A stretch of 64,000 nt of DNA from an uncultured Bacteroidales bacterium (GCA_902782465.1 CACZNH010000007.1:135255-199254), one strand, 5' to 3'; counted from the first letter of the stretch, positions 33,824 to 42,450 are shown. Numbers and translations are program-made. The notes: a model not told the origin generated them from the sequence alone.

Positions 33824-36204
33824 CAAGTAAGATGACATTGCCCAGGCCCTTGCTGGTCTGGGCATTTTTATTATCGCTCCTGCCCATTCAGGGCCTGGCA
33901 CGCGACCAGTGGGTCATTGGCGACAAGGCCTACGAGGTGGACACGCTCGTCTTCCCGCATCTGGTGGGACCGGGAGTGACCGCCGCCAAGTTTGACCTGC
34001 CTGCCATGCCGCTCAAGGTGAGCGTTACCGAGATGGACCTCACCAATCCGTATATCGTGATGGAGACCTGCCTGGGCGGCGAGAAGTCGGTGGCCACCGA
34101 GACGCCCGTCAAGATGGCGACGCGCAACACGCGACCGGGGCACGAAGTGGTGGCAGCCGTCAATGGCGATTTCTTCATGACCTCGCCCACCAACGAGGTG
34201 GGTCTGCCTGTGAGCGGTCAGGTGCGTGATGACGAACTGGTGCTGAGCAGCCACAACCGCGCGTGTCTGGTGCTCGACGAGAACAACCGTCCCTACATCG
34301 ACAGGTTGACCTTTACGGGCAGGGTGACGGGTGGAGAGCACTCCTTTGCCCTCAACCTGGTGAACCGCATGCGTTATGCCTACGAGAATATCGCCACCAA
34401 CCAGTCGTTCCTGTTTACCTGCAGTTACGGCCCCGTGACCTACGACTCGTCCAATTCGGGCAAGATGGTGCTGCTGCGCCCCGCCGAGGGAGAATTCCGC
34501 TGGTTGGCCAACGGTATGGAGCACTGCGTCATCGAGGACATCTTTGACGCACAGGGACAGACGCCCATCCCCGACGGCAAGGCCATCCTGTGGCTCAAGG
34601 GCACCTACGCCAACCAGACCGAATGGATGAACGTGGGCGACGAACTGGATATCAGCTTCAAGCTCACGCTCAACAACGGCCCCCAGGATGTGAACATCCA
34701 TCAGCTCATCGGTGGCAGCAACCACATCATTATGCAAAACGGAGTGTTCAAGGAGGACTGGGCCGAGCGCCATCCGCGCACAGCCATCGGCTTCAATGCC
34801 GACAGCACCCGCCTCTACTTTGTCGTGGTCGATGGCCGCCACATGACCTCGACAGGTGTCACCCTGCTGGAGATGAAGGGCATTTTCGATGCCTTGGGTG
34901 CCGTTAATGCTGTCAATCTGGACGGTGGCGGTTCCTCCTGTATGGTCGTCAACGATGAGGTGTTGAATCATCCCAGCGACGGCCCCGTGCGCGCCGTGGG
35001 CAATGGTTGCCTGCTCGTTTCGCTGGCTCCTGAGGATGATGAAATCGGCATCATCAGTTTTGAGCCGCGTTGCTTCAACCTGTCGATTGCGGCGACCACG
35101 TCGTTCAGCGTGTGGGGCTATAACCAGTATGGCGTCCTCAAGTCACGCGACCTGCAGGGCTGCACCTTCTCCTGCGACCCGCAGGTGGGTTATTTTGACG
35201 AAAGTGGTGCTTTCCATGCCTCGATAGAACCCGCCCAGGGCAACCTGTATGTGACCTATAACGGCATCACGGCAACGCAGCCCGTCACCATCATGGAGGC
35301 CCAGTGGCTGCTCGTGAGCGACAGCGTGGTCATCGACCGTTTCCACCCCTATTCCATCAATATCAACGGCATCAGCGGCTATTCCCTCGACAAGGTGGAC
35401 CCTGCTGTGGTGCCCTGGATGTCATGCGATGAGGCGGTCTGCACCGTCGATGAGCAGGGCATCATCACCGCTGTGGCCGATGGGCTGACCCACGTCGGCT
35501 CGGACCATCCCATGATGGCCGACTCGCTGCTGGTCAAGGTGGAGAACCCCAGGGCACGCATCACTACGGTCGAGAATGCTCCCATCGTTGCCGACACTTG
35601 GACCGTCGGCCAGAGCGGCGGCAACAGTCGCGTGGTGACAGGGCTGGACAATGGCCTGCAGATAGATTTCAACGGTGCTTCGTCCCGCAACCCTTACATC
35701 AAGATTTCCAAGGATTTGACATTTTGGGGCATCCCCGACACGATTCGCCTGCGCATGGTGCCTGGCGACCTGACGCTCAAGGCGGTCAAAATCATGGTCG
35801 AGAATGCCTACGGCAACCGCACCGCACTGGAATATCCCGTGCCTGATAACGTCGAGGGCATGGTGACCGTTGATGCTCCCGTGTCCGATCTGTGCGATGC
35901 CAGCGATATGGGCAGTTTTCCGCTGAAGTTGGTCTATTTCTATATCACCCATCAGGCAGCTACCGTGGGTCAGCCCTATAGCCTGAAGATACCCGGAATG
36001 GAACTGGTCTATACCGCGATGCCGCCCGAGGAGCCCGCTCTTCCGGGTGACGTCAACAGCGACGGTTCGGTCAATATCACTGACATCAACATCGTCATCG
36101 ATGCCATCCTTGCCGGCAACTACCTCATCGCTGCCGACGTCAACCGTGACGGCACGGTCAACATCAGCGACATCAACACCCTCATCGCCATCATCCTTAG
36201 GTGA
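33820..36204 (+). CDS. phosphodiester glycosidase (NAGPA-domain) protein with dockerin-like C-terminus
   Basis: This 794-residue secreted protein has a signal peptide at about residues 5-27. The NAGPA domain (about 70-410) is clear from HEVVAAVNGDFFM, HPRTAIGFNADSTRLYFVVV, the signature NAVNLDGGGSSCMVV (about 364-378), and DGPVRAVGNGCLLV. Such domains hydrolyse sugar-1-phosphodiester links; the human member uncovers mannose-6-phosphate by removing GlcNAc. A beta-rich Big-like region follows, and residues 743-794 are two dockerin-like repeats (GDVNSDGSVNITDINIVI; ADVNRDGTVNISDINTLI). Presence with a GHL10 protein suggests attack on a phosphate-containing or cell-wall-type glycan. Confidence 0.88.
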   Translation: MTSKMTLPRPLLVWAFLLSLLPIQGLARDQWVIGDKAYEVDTLVFPHLVGPGVTAAKFDLPAMPLKVSVTEMDLTNPYIVMETCLGGEKSVATETPVKMATRNTRPGHEVVAAVNGDFFMTSPTNEVGLPVSGQVRDDELVLSSHNRACLVLDENNRPYIDRLTFTGRVTGGEHSFALNLVNRMRYAYENIATNQSFLFTCSYGPVTYDSSNSGKMVLLRPAEGEFRWLANGMEHCVIEDIFDAQGQTPIPDGKAILWLKGTYANQTEWMNVGDELDISFKLTLNNGPQDVNIHQLIGGSNHIIMQNGVFKEDWAERHPRTAIGFNADSTRLYFVVVDGRHMTSTGVTLLEMKGIFDALGAVNAVNLDGGGSSCMVVNDEVLNHPSDGPVRAVGNGCLLVSLAPEDDEIGIISFEPRCFNLSIAATTSFSVWGYNQYGVLKSRDLQGCTFSCDPQVGYFDESGAFHASIEPAQGNLYVTYNGITATQPVTIMEAQWLLVSDSVVIDRFHPYSININGISGYSLDKVDPAVVPWMSCDEAVCTVDEQGIITAVADGLTHVGSDHPMMADSLLVKVENPRARITTVENAPIVADTWTVGQSGGNSRVVTGLDNGLQIDFNGASSRNPYIKISKDLTFWGIPDTIRLRMVPGDLTLKAVKIMVENAYGNRTALEYPVPDNVEGMVTVDAPVSDLCDASDMGSFPLKLVYFYITHQAATVGQPYSLKIPGMELVYTAMPPEEPALPGDVNSDGSVNITDINIVIDAILAGNYLIAADVNRDGTVNISDINTLIAIILR

Positions 36205-36302
36205 GTTTTAAGTTGTAAGTTTTAAGTTGTAAGTACGATTACTACCGCCTAAAGAGTATCCAGGCGAAGGTATCATTACTTAAAACTTAAAACTTAAAAC
36301 TC
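36204..36302. repeat. intergenic heptad-repeat hairpin, core type B, between convergent genes
   Basis: The left arm 36204-36234 (GTTTTAAGTTGTAAG words), the core CGCCT (36246-36250), 11 nt, AGGCG (36262-36266), and the right arm 36277-36302 (AAAACTT words) fill the gap. It touches the stop codons of both flanking genes, so a bidirectional terminator role is plausible. Confidence 0.9.
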
Positions 36303-37216
36303 TAGTCTGGATGATTGACGACGAGCCAGACGCCGGTGAAGATGAGGGCGGCGGCCACGGCGTGCATCCATTGCGGTGCGGCGATGCCCATGGCCATACT
36401 CGCCACCACGGCGACAAACGGCTGCACATAATTATATACGCTCACCGTCGTGGGCAGCAACCGCCGTTGGGCAAACACCACCAGCAGGAAGGTGCAGAAC
36501 GTCGCTATGCCCACAATATAGAATATTTCGCTTGCAGTCTTAACACTGATTCCGGCCCAGTCAATCTCCAGAATGTGGGGTAGGGTAATGGGCAGAATAA
36601 ACAGGCAGGCAAAGGTGAAGGCCCACTTGTTGAACGTGAAGGCGTCATATTTGCGGATGACCCGGGAATAATGTGTCAGATAAAAGGCATAGCCCACCTG
36701 TGAAATCAGGATGATGATGTCACCGCGAATATCTGTCGGTCTGCCGTCGCCCTGGGTAGTGTGGGTAATCAGCAGGAAGGCACCTGTGAAGCCCAAGATG
36801 ATGCCCAGCGCCCGCCGTGGCGTGATGCGCTGATGCAGCAGGATGGACGACAGGATAAGGGTGAAAATGGGCATCGTCGTCAACTCGATGGTTCCGTTGA
36901 TGGGCGAGGTGAAACTCAGGCCCATGATATATCCGCCTTGAGCCAGCGCAAAGCCAAAGAATCCAGCACCGGCTATCTTGAGGATGTCGCGACGCTCGAT
37001 GCGCTGCTGCGGCACGACGAGTGACCCCAGCCAAAAGAGCAACGCCGCCCCTAAGATGCGAAACGCCACCAGCTGTGGCCCCGTGATGCCACCACGGGTA
37101 AGCACGTCCTTAGAGAACGTCGCCATCACCCCGAACAGCACCATAGCCAGCAGCATCGCCCCATGCGCCCGCCAGTCCTTACTATCCTGTCTTGTGTTAT
37201 CAGTGTCTATTTTCAC
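36302..37216 (-). CDS. EamA-family (DMT superfamily) transporter
   Basis: This is a 304-residue inner-membrane protein with about ten hydrophobic helices in two EamA-like halves (for example AMLLAMVLFGVMATFSKDVL near residue 20 and the second-half opening IIILISQVGYAFYLTHYSRV). Family members export amino acids, nucleotides or other metabolites; the substrate cannot be told. It stands alone on the minus strand and its stop overlaps the end of a hairpin repeat. Confidence 0.88.
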   Translation of the reverse strand: MKIDTDNTRQDSKDWRAHGAMLLAMVLFGVMATFSKDVLTRGGITGPQLVAFRILGAALLFWLGSLVVPQQRIERRDILKIAGAGFFGFALAQGGYIMGLSFTSPINGTIELTTMPIFTLILSSILLHQRITPRRALGIILGFTGAFLLITHTTQGDGRPTDIRGDIIILISQVGYAFYLTHYSRVIRKYDAFTFNKWAFTFACLFILPITLPHILEIDWAGISVKTASEIFYIVGIATFCTFLLVVFAQRRLLPTTVSVYNYVQPFVAVVASMAMGIAAPQWMHAVAAALIFTGVWLVVNHPD

Positions 37217-37220
37217 ACTG

Positions 37221-37228
37221 CAAAATTA
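37221..37228 (-). promoter_or_regulatory. Bacteroidetes -7 element (TAATTTTG, minus strand) of the EamA gene
   Basis: CAAAATTA on the plus strand is TAATTTTG on the minus strand, 5 bp before the start codon. No good -33 TTTG is seen 20 bp away. It implies a nearly leaderless transcript. Confidence 0.4.
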
Positions 37229-37244
37229 CAATGTTTTGCTGATA

Positions 37245-39209
37245 TTAGGTGTCACGTTTGTTTCTCTTTTCCTGATATGGGGTAACAAAATCGTCGAGGT
37301 TGCTGACGCCCAGTTTCTTGGCAATCTGCACTTTTTTGTTCGAGATGGTGACGATGTGCTTGTAATTCATGCACACCATGATGGCTGTTCTGGAAAAACC
37401 GCAGCAGTAAAGGGCGATAAAATTCAATTCATCCTCGCGTAGGGTTTCGCCTGCTTGCTGTTGCGCCTTAATCAAGATGTTGTCATACAAATCGTTAACC
37501 AGCGACTGCAGGTTGCTCCAATAGGTTGTCGAGTCTTTCTTTTCCTGTATCGTCATCAGCGAGTTGAATTTCTTTGAAAAGGCATTGCCATCCAATTCAT
37601 ATGCCCACTGCATCAACTGCCGAACAACTTCTATTTGGCCATCAAGAATTGACAAGATTTCATCAGACTGTCCTTTTCTGTGTTCCAGTTCCGTCAACCG
37701 CTCATTCAACTCGGCCCTTTCACGTTCTTTGCCTTCAAGTTCATCCTTTACTATACTAATCTGGTCATTCAAGTGTGATATGCTCTGACGAGAAAACTCT
37801 GCATTTTTTTCATAATTCTCTCGTTCAGATTCCATGTCTATCAATCGCTGATGCGCGGCATCGATTTCCTTATTCAGCCTTTTAATCGTAGATGTTGCTT
37901 GATTCATATCCTCCTCGTAACCGCTAAGCGTCACTTGAATCTGCTGAAGGCTGTTCACTGAACTGTCCAAATCAGCTCTGAGAGATTCAAATTCATGTTC
38001 TTTGTTACGCAGCCTGGTACGATATCCCAAAGCGATAGATAATAGTCCAAATCCTATTGCCGATAACACGGCAAGGGCTAACCAAGTATTTTTGAGATTA
38101 GAACGCAATTTTTCATTTTGCAATTCTTCTTCTTTCAGGTCATATCTTTTCTCGATTGACAGTAACCTGTGAGTGAAACTGTTGACCAAGGACGAATCCT
38201 CAAGGTCTATTGATTTTTTGTAATCAGCAAATGCTTGTGAATAATCACCATTATGATAGTTGATACTAGATAATACTTTATAATATAGGATACTGTCAGC
38301 ACTGGATGTCATTCTGGGGGCATTCTTGAGATAATGGATACAAGAGTCCGGCTGATGGAGTTTAAGATAGGCGAAAGCTGCCGCAAAATGAGCTCTAGGA
38401 TGGTCAATCTGAATGGGGTCAACCGACGAGATAGCCTTCAGGGCGTCTTCCTTGGCCTTCTGGTAGTCGCCAGCTGTATAGGCATAGTATTGGGCGCGGC
38501 AGGTATAGGTCATGAATTGCGCATAACGTTCCAATGGCACGGTATTCGCTAAATCAATAGCCTCATTAATATAATGTAATGCACTATCTGTTTTCTCTTT
38601 TCGGTCGCTTAACAATCCTCCAATTTCTGTCAGACATAGAATCTTAGAATAATCATCTCCCAACCGTTCATATAATTTCAAGGCCTCTTGGAACTTCTTG
38701 ACAGCAATGTTTTTCGCTCCAGCTATGTGAGTCTTATACAGATAGCCCAATCTTAATTTAGCATAAGCCTGATCAGATAATTCGGATTTTGCAGTAGCTC
38801 GTTCGGCTTTATGGTAGCAGATGACAGCTTTGTTGAAGTCGCCCAGTTCTTCATTGATACAACCTTGATATACCAATGCGCGAACATATTTTTCTACATC
38901 ATCGGACTGGCTGTAATAATTCACTGCCAGGTTGATTATTGAGTCGTTGTTTGCCCGTATATGGCTCTCGTATCTCGCTTGGGTGTGCAACAGGTTGTAA
39001 TAAGCCTGTTCAACTTTAGAGAATTTGCCTTGGTCAAAGTTCTGTAGAGTGTCTAATGCTTGATGGAATTGGTTTCTCACCAACAAAGAATCCACTGATG
39101 CCAATGATCTCATATTGTTAGGATGAGAGCACAAAAATATCATTACCGTGATGATGGTAACGACAGTAAATGCCACCAGCTTTTTATTATAAACATTGGT
39201 TGTAATCAT
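37245..39209 (-). CDS. membrane-anchored TPR protein with C-terminal HTH (DUF6377-like regulator)
   Basis: At 654 residues, it has a signal or anchor segment at about residues 12-28 (FTVVTIITVMIFLCSH) and tetratricopeptide repeats at about 40-350 (for example YVRALVYQGCINEELGDFNK). One transmembrane helix lies at about 372-390 (LALAVLSAIGFGLLSIAL), then a long coiled coil at about 395-530. A LuxR-like helix-turn-helix follows at about 595-645 (REDELNFIALYCCGFSRTAI, KKVQIAKKLGVSNLDDFV). The layout suggests a periplasmic sensor joined to a cytoplasmic DNA-binding domain. It is divergent to a set of paralogous lipoprotein genes, its likely targets. A second member lies at 56265-57944. Confidence 0.82.
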   Translation of the reverse strand: MITTNVYNKKLVAFTVVTIITVMIFLCSHPNNMRSLASVDSLLVRNQFHQALDTLQNFDQGKFSKVEQAYYNLLHTQARYESHIRANNDSIINLAVNYYSQSDDVEKYVRALVYQGCINEELGDFNKAVICYHKAERATAKSELSDQAYAKLRLGYLYKTHIAGAKNIAVKKFQEALKLYERLGDDYSKILCLTEIGGLLSDRKEKTDSALHYINEAIDLANTVPLERYAQFMTYTCRAQYYAYTAGDYQKAKEDALKAISSVDPIQIDHPRAHFAAAFAYLKLHQPDSCIHYLKNAPRMTSSADSILYYKVLSSINYHNGDYSQAFADYKKSIDLEDSSLVNSFTHRLLSIEKRYDLKEEELQNEKLRSNLKNTWLALAVLSAIGFGLLSIALGYRTRLRNKEHEFESLRADLDSSVNSLQQIQVTLSGYEEDMNQATSTIKRLNKEIDAAHQRLIDMESERENYEKNAEFSRQSISHLNDQISIVKDELEGKERERAELNERLTELEHRKGQSDEILSILDGQIEVVRQLMQWAYELDGNAFSKKFNSLMTIQEKKDSTTYWSNLQSLVNDLYDNILIKAQQQAGETLREDELNFIALYCCGFSRTAIMVCMNYKHIVTISNKKVQIAKKLGVSNLDDFVTPYQEKRNKRDT

Positions 39210-39244
39210 TGCTACAGCCTCTCTTTTAAGGAGTATTTCAGATG

Positions 39245-39252
39245 CAAAATTA
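39245..39252 (-). promoter_or_regulatory. Bacteroidetes -7 element (TAATTTTG, minus strand) of the TPR regulator gene
   Basis: CAAAATTA on the plus strand, 36 bp upstream of the start. The -33 position lacks TTTG. Confidence 0.45.
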
Positions 39253-39365
39253 ACTAAAAAACAAGTCCATTTTTTAATGTTTAGCCCATATTAACTTTTA
39301 TTTTTGCAATGCTCTGTATTCCAGTGAATTATAGCCTCTCAAATTAACTGTAGATTATCTGGTAT

Positions 39366-39400
39366 TTTGGTAAATTTCATTATTTGTTGTAGTAATTTTG
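39366..39400 (+). promoter_or_regulatory. Bacteroidetes promoter of the lipoprotein pseudogene
   Basis: TTTG (39366-39369) and TAATTTTG (39393-39400) with a 23-bp spacer, slightly long. The promoter is intact although the gene it serves is broken. Confidence 0.55.
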
Positions 39401-39447
39401 CATCGGTAAGAAACAGCATTTATTAACCCCTATTAGATGATATTGTT

Positions 39448-39853
39448 ATGAAGGCTTACAAAAACTTATTTGGAATAATTGCCATCCTGCTGATGGCGAT
39501 AGGGTGCGGCAAAGATGACGGACCCGATGTCAAAATTGAACCGCCAGTGTTTAATCTTCAAAAGTCGAGTGCTGTAGAGGCAGTGGACTTGGGCCTGTCA
39601 GTCTTGTGGTCAAACTGCAATATGGGCGCCAGTTCACCTAGGGACTATGGCGGCTATTTGCGTGGGGCGACCCTACGGGGTCACTTTGGTCAGGTGAGGG
39701 CATTGCCTATAACGATAAAGGCTATACCTGGAGCACCGAAAACTATGGTGGCAACATACCGCCAGCCGACATCAGCAGCACTGAACTGGATGTCGTAACA
39801 ACACATTTGTTCACGACAAATAATACGACAGGAAATGATAAAAAATACAGTTA
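39448..39853 (+). pseudogene. broken lipoprotein gene of the DUF1566/Fib_succ_major-like family
   Basis: The first frame gives a lipoprotein signal (LLMAIGC) and AVDLGLSVLWSNCNMGASS, matching the two genes downstream. At GGCTATTTGCGTGGGG (around 39652-39668) one base is missing: the next frame then reads AWGDPTGSLWSGEGIAYNDK and ends NIPPADISSTELDVV. There the homology stops, replaced by an unrelated tail ending at TAA 39851-39853. The downstream paralogues continue for another 130-150 residues. So it carries a frameshift and a 3' truncation. An error in the raw sequence could explain the frameshift but not the lost 3' end. Confidence 0.8.
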
Positions 39854-39984
39854 ACGAACGTTAAAACGGGGGGGTAAATAAACCGATTTTGTAAAAATAG
39901 TCTAATAAACAGATGTCAAACGATAGATTGTTCTAACGTGGATGGCTATTACCGATTTTTATTAACCCCTTATAATCCAAAAAG

Positions 39985-41139
39985 ATGATGAAAGATTACA
40001 AGAAAATAATCATAGGGCTTGTTACCATCATGATGGTTATGGCCAGTGCATGTGGGGATAAAAGCGATGAGCCTGTTGAGGAATATAAATATTACATTTT
40101 GATTCAGTCCCAAGTACCACTTGAATTAAAGGATCAAACTGATGAGCAGGGCACCCAAGTTCATGTTCATGGTCCGTATGATATGATGTCCAGAACAATC
40201 AAGCGCATGAAGGAGGTTGTGGCAGAGTATGAGTCGCAACTGCAAACGACCGAAATCGAAGCAACACTGTTTACAACGTGCGACAGCATCTACAATTCAT
40301 ACGAGGAGGCCTATCCTCAGTATCAAGGAGAAATCGTTTGTTATGTTCAGATTGTGCGCAGCAGGATGGTAAACGGGGCATCCCGTGAGGGGACGACACT
40401 CAAGACCTATTATTTCCGTGCCTACAATTATGAGAATCAAAATGAACAAGAGACACCACCATCATACTCAAAAATTGAGAAGCCTGAAGTACTGAAAGCA
40501 GTTGATTTGGGCTTGTCGGTTATGTGGGCCAATTGCAATCTAGGTTCCAAATACATTGACGGCTATGGCGGTCTCTATGCTTGGGGAGACACTACTGGGG
40601 TGCTGTTTTCTGGAGCAGGTATCACCGTTGATAATAATACCAATACTTACACGTCATGGAATACTGAGAACTATGGCGGCATGAATCCGCCTGCCGACAT
40701 CAGTGGCACTGAACTGGATATCGTAGCCATGAACTGGGGTGACGGTTGGCGCATGCCCACCTATGAAGAAGCCCAGGAACTGTGCGAGAAATGCGAGTGG
40801 AAACTCTGCTCGAATCGTGACATCAAATGGTATGAAGTAATTGGCCCCAACGGCAACAGTATCATTATGCCGCTGGCTGGAGTCTATGGTGACAACCCCT
40901 ATACTAGAGAACGCTTCCATGTAGGCCCCTATTCAGTCAATGTGGCTGGTTATTATTGGACATCAACCATATGCTCAACACCTGGAACTGCAGAACAACG
41001 CGGCTATGGAGTCAATAGCGATATACCGACTGCCTGGATGTTCAATTTCAGACCAACTCAAAGTAACCAGGACATCTCCATAATGTTTGGTGATCAACTG
41101 CGTGCCATGCACCTGTCTATCCGTCCGGTGCACGACTAA
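39985..41139 (+). CDS. lipoprotein with DUF1566/Fib_succ_major-like C-terminal domain
   Basis: At 384 residues, it has the lipoprotein signal MVMASAC (Cys22). The N-terminal region (about 30-160) is unassigned but shared with the next gene (YDMMSRTIKRMKE, CDSIYNSYEEAYPQY). The C-terminal domain begins at KAVDLGLSVMWANCNLGSK and contains YGGLYAWGDT, PADISGTELDIVAMNWGDGW, RMPTYEEAQELCEKCEW and YYWTSTIC, the pattern of a surface-protein domain very common in Bacteroidetes and Fibrobacteres. Function unknown. Probably in one regulon with its paralogues under the divergent TPR regulator. Confidence 0.78.
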   Translation: MMKDYKKIIIGLVTIMMVMASACGDKSDEPVEEYKYYILIQSQVPLELKDQTDEQGTQVHVHGPYDMMSRTIKRMKEVVAEYESQLQTTEIEATLFTTCDSIYNSYEEAYPQYQGEIVCYVQIVRSRMVNGASREGTTLKTYYFRAYNYENQNEQETPPSYSKIEKPEVLKAVDLGLSVMWANCNLGSKYIDGYGGLYAWGDTTGVLFSGAGITVDNNTNTYTSWNTENYGGMNPPADISGTELDIVAMNWGDGWRMPTYEEAQELCEKCEWKLCSNRDIKWYEVIGPNGNSIIMPLAGVYGDNPYTRERFHVGPYSVNVAGYYWTSTICSTPGTAEQRGYGVNSDIPTAWMFNFRPTQSNQDISIMFGDQLRAMHLSIRPVHD

Positions 41140-41177
41140 TATTAATAGGATTATAAACACTAATAAAATAGAAAAAT

Positions 41178-42296
41178 ATGAAAACGTACTATTCATTATT
41201 CTTGATGCTGTCCTTCCTTGTGACAGCAATAGGATGCAGCAAGGACGAGCCGGGGGACCTGGTTGACAGTTACTACCTGGACATCCAGTCTATGGTCGCC
41301 TTGAACCTTGATGACGACGATGAGGAGCAGGGCACGATGCCGGACAATGGCCATGCTGACGTATTATCCAAGACCATCCGCAAAATGAAAGACGCCCTTG
41401 CAGCGGCAACTTCTGAGCAGAGCAGTCGCCAAGCCAATGATGCGGCGGCCATGAAGGCGTGTGACGAAATCTATAATGAATATGCCAAAGCCTACGCCGG
41501 GAGTAAAGGCGTTACCGTCTGCACAGTTAAGGTTATCCGCCGCAAGCAGGTCGATCAGGTAAGGCAAGAGATTGTCACCTTGAGGACATATCCTTTTTGG
41601 ATTGTCGAAGTTGACCCTGACCCCTTGCCCACGGAAAAAATTGAGAAACCCGAGATTCTGGAACAGGTGGATCTGGGGCTGTCGGTCAATTGGGCCAACT
41701 GCAACCTGGCAGCCAAGCAGATAGAGGACTACGGCGCCTATTATGCCTGGGGCGACCCCACGGGCAAGCTCTGGTCGGCCGACGGCATCGGTTACAACAC
41801 CAAGGGCTACACATGGAAGAGCGAGGATTATGGCGGCGTGAATCCGCCTGCCGACATCAGTGGCACCCAGCTGGATATCGTGACCATGAACTGGGAAGAC
41901 GGTTGGCGCATGCCCACCTATGAAGAAGCCAAGGAATTGAAAGAAAAATGCCAGTGGATGCTGCGTTCACACGGTGACATCAAGTGGTTTGAGGTCATCG
42001 GCCCCAACGGCAACAGCATCGTTATGCCGCTGACAGGATTCTTGGGTGATGATTTGGGCGGCGACCGCTTCCACACGGGCTCCCATGGTGTGAATCAGAC
42101 AGGTTACTACTGGACATCAACCATCTGCCCGACACCGTTGACAACCGAGCAGCGCGGCTATGGAATCAATGATGGTGTTGCCACGGCCTGGCTGATGTAT
42201 TGCATGGGTGGTCAAGATGACTCAGACAGTCACATCGGCTTCATTGATGAACTCCGAGCCATGCACAGGGCCATCCGCCCCGTCCACGACAAGTAA
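41178..42296 (+). CDS. lipoprotein with DUF1566/Fib_succ_major-like C-terminal domain (paralogue)
   Basis: At 372 residues, it has signal and lipobox LVTAIGC (Cys20). It is closely similar to the 39985 product over the C-terminal domain (EQVDLGLSVNWANCNLAAK, YYAWGDPTGKLWSADG, WRMPTYEEAKELKEKCQW, LRAMHRAIRPVHDK) and more weakly at the N-terminus (DVLSKTIRKMKDAL). It starts 38 bp after its paralogue with an A-rich leader, so the two are probably co-transcribed. A GCTAAGG-word hairpin follows the stop. Confidence 0.78.
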   Translation: MKTYYSLFLMLSFLVTAIGCSKDEPGDLVDSYYLDIQSMVALNLDDDDEEQGTMPDNGHADVLSKTIRKMKDALAAATSEQSSRQANDAAAMKACDEIYNEYAKAYAGSKGVTVCTVKVIRRKQVDQVRQEIVTLRTYPFWIVEVDPDPLPTEKIEKPEILEQVDLGLSVNWANCNLAAKQIEDYGAYYAWGDPTGKLWSADGIGYNTKGYTWKSEDYGGVNPPADISGTQLDIVTMNWEDGWRMPTYEEAKELKEKCQWMLRSHGDIKWFEVIGPNGNSIVMPLTGFLGDDLGGDRFHTGSHGVNQTGYYWTSTICPTPLTTEQRGYGINDGVATAWLMYCMGGQDDSDSHIGFIDELRAMHRAIRPVHDK

Positions 42297-42307
42297 AATT
42301 CAAAAAT

Positions 42308-42375
42308 CTCACGCTAAGGTGCAAAGTGGCTAAGTGGAAAATCAGAACTTAGCGGCTTGGCGCCTTAGCGTGAGG
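42308..42375. repeat. hairpin of GCTAAGG words after the lipoprotein operon
   Basis: CTCACGCTAAGGTGC (42308 onward) pairs with GCGCCTTAGCGTGAG (ending 42375), with weaker pairing inside. It uses the same words as the hairpin at 28010-28120. It lies between convergent genes. Confidence 0.85.
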
Positions 42376-42380
42376 TCTCT

Positions 42381-42450
42381 GTTTCTAGTCCTTAGTCTTT
42401 AGTTTCTAGTCCTTAGTTGGCATCCGCTAACAACTAGGGACTAGGAACTT
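42381..42450. repeat. intergenic heptad-repeat hairpin, core type A, between convergent genes
   Basis: The left arm 42381-42417 (TTTCTAGTCCTTAGTC words), the core GTTGGCATCCGC (42416-42427) and the right arm 42429-42450 (CTAGGGA/CTAGGAA words) lie directly behind the GCTAAGG hairpin. Two different word-hairpins thus stand in tandem. Confidence 0.9.

Noticed and set aside
6571-36204. A true cellulosome locus
   Set aside because: The dockerin-like tails are clear, but no cohesin or scaffoldin gene is visible in the window, and the catalytic domains are proteases and unusual glycosidases rather than cellulases.
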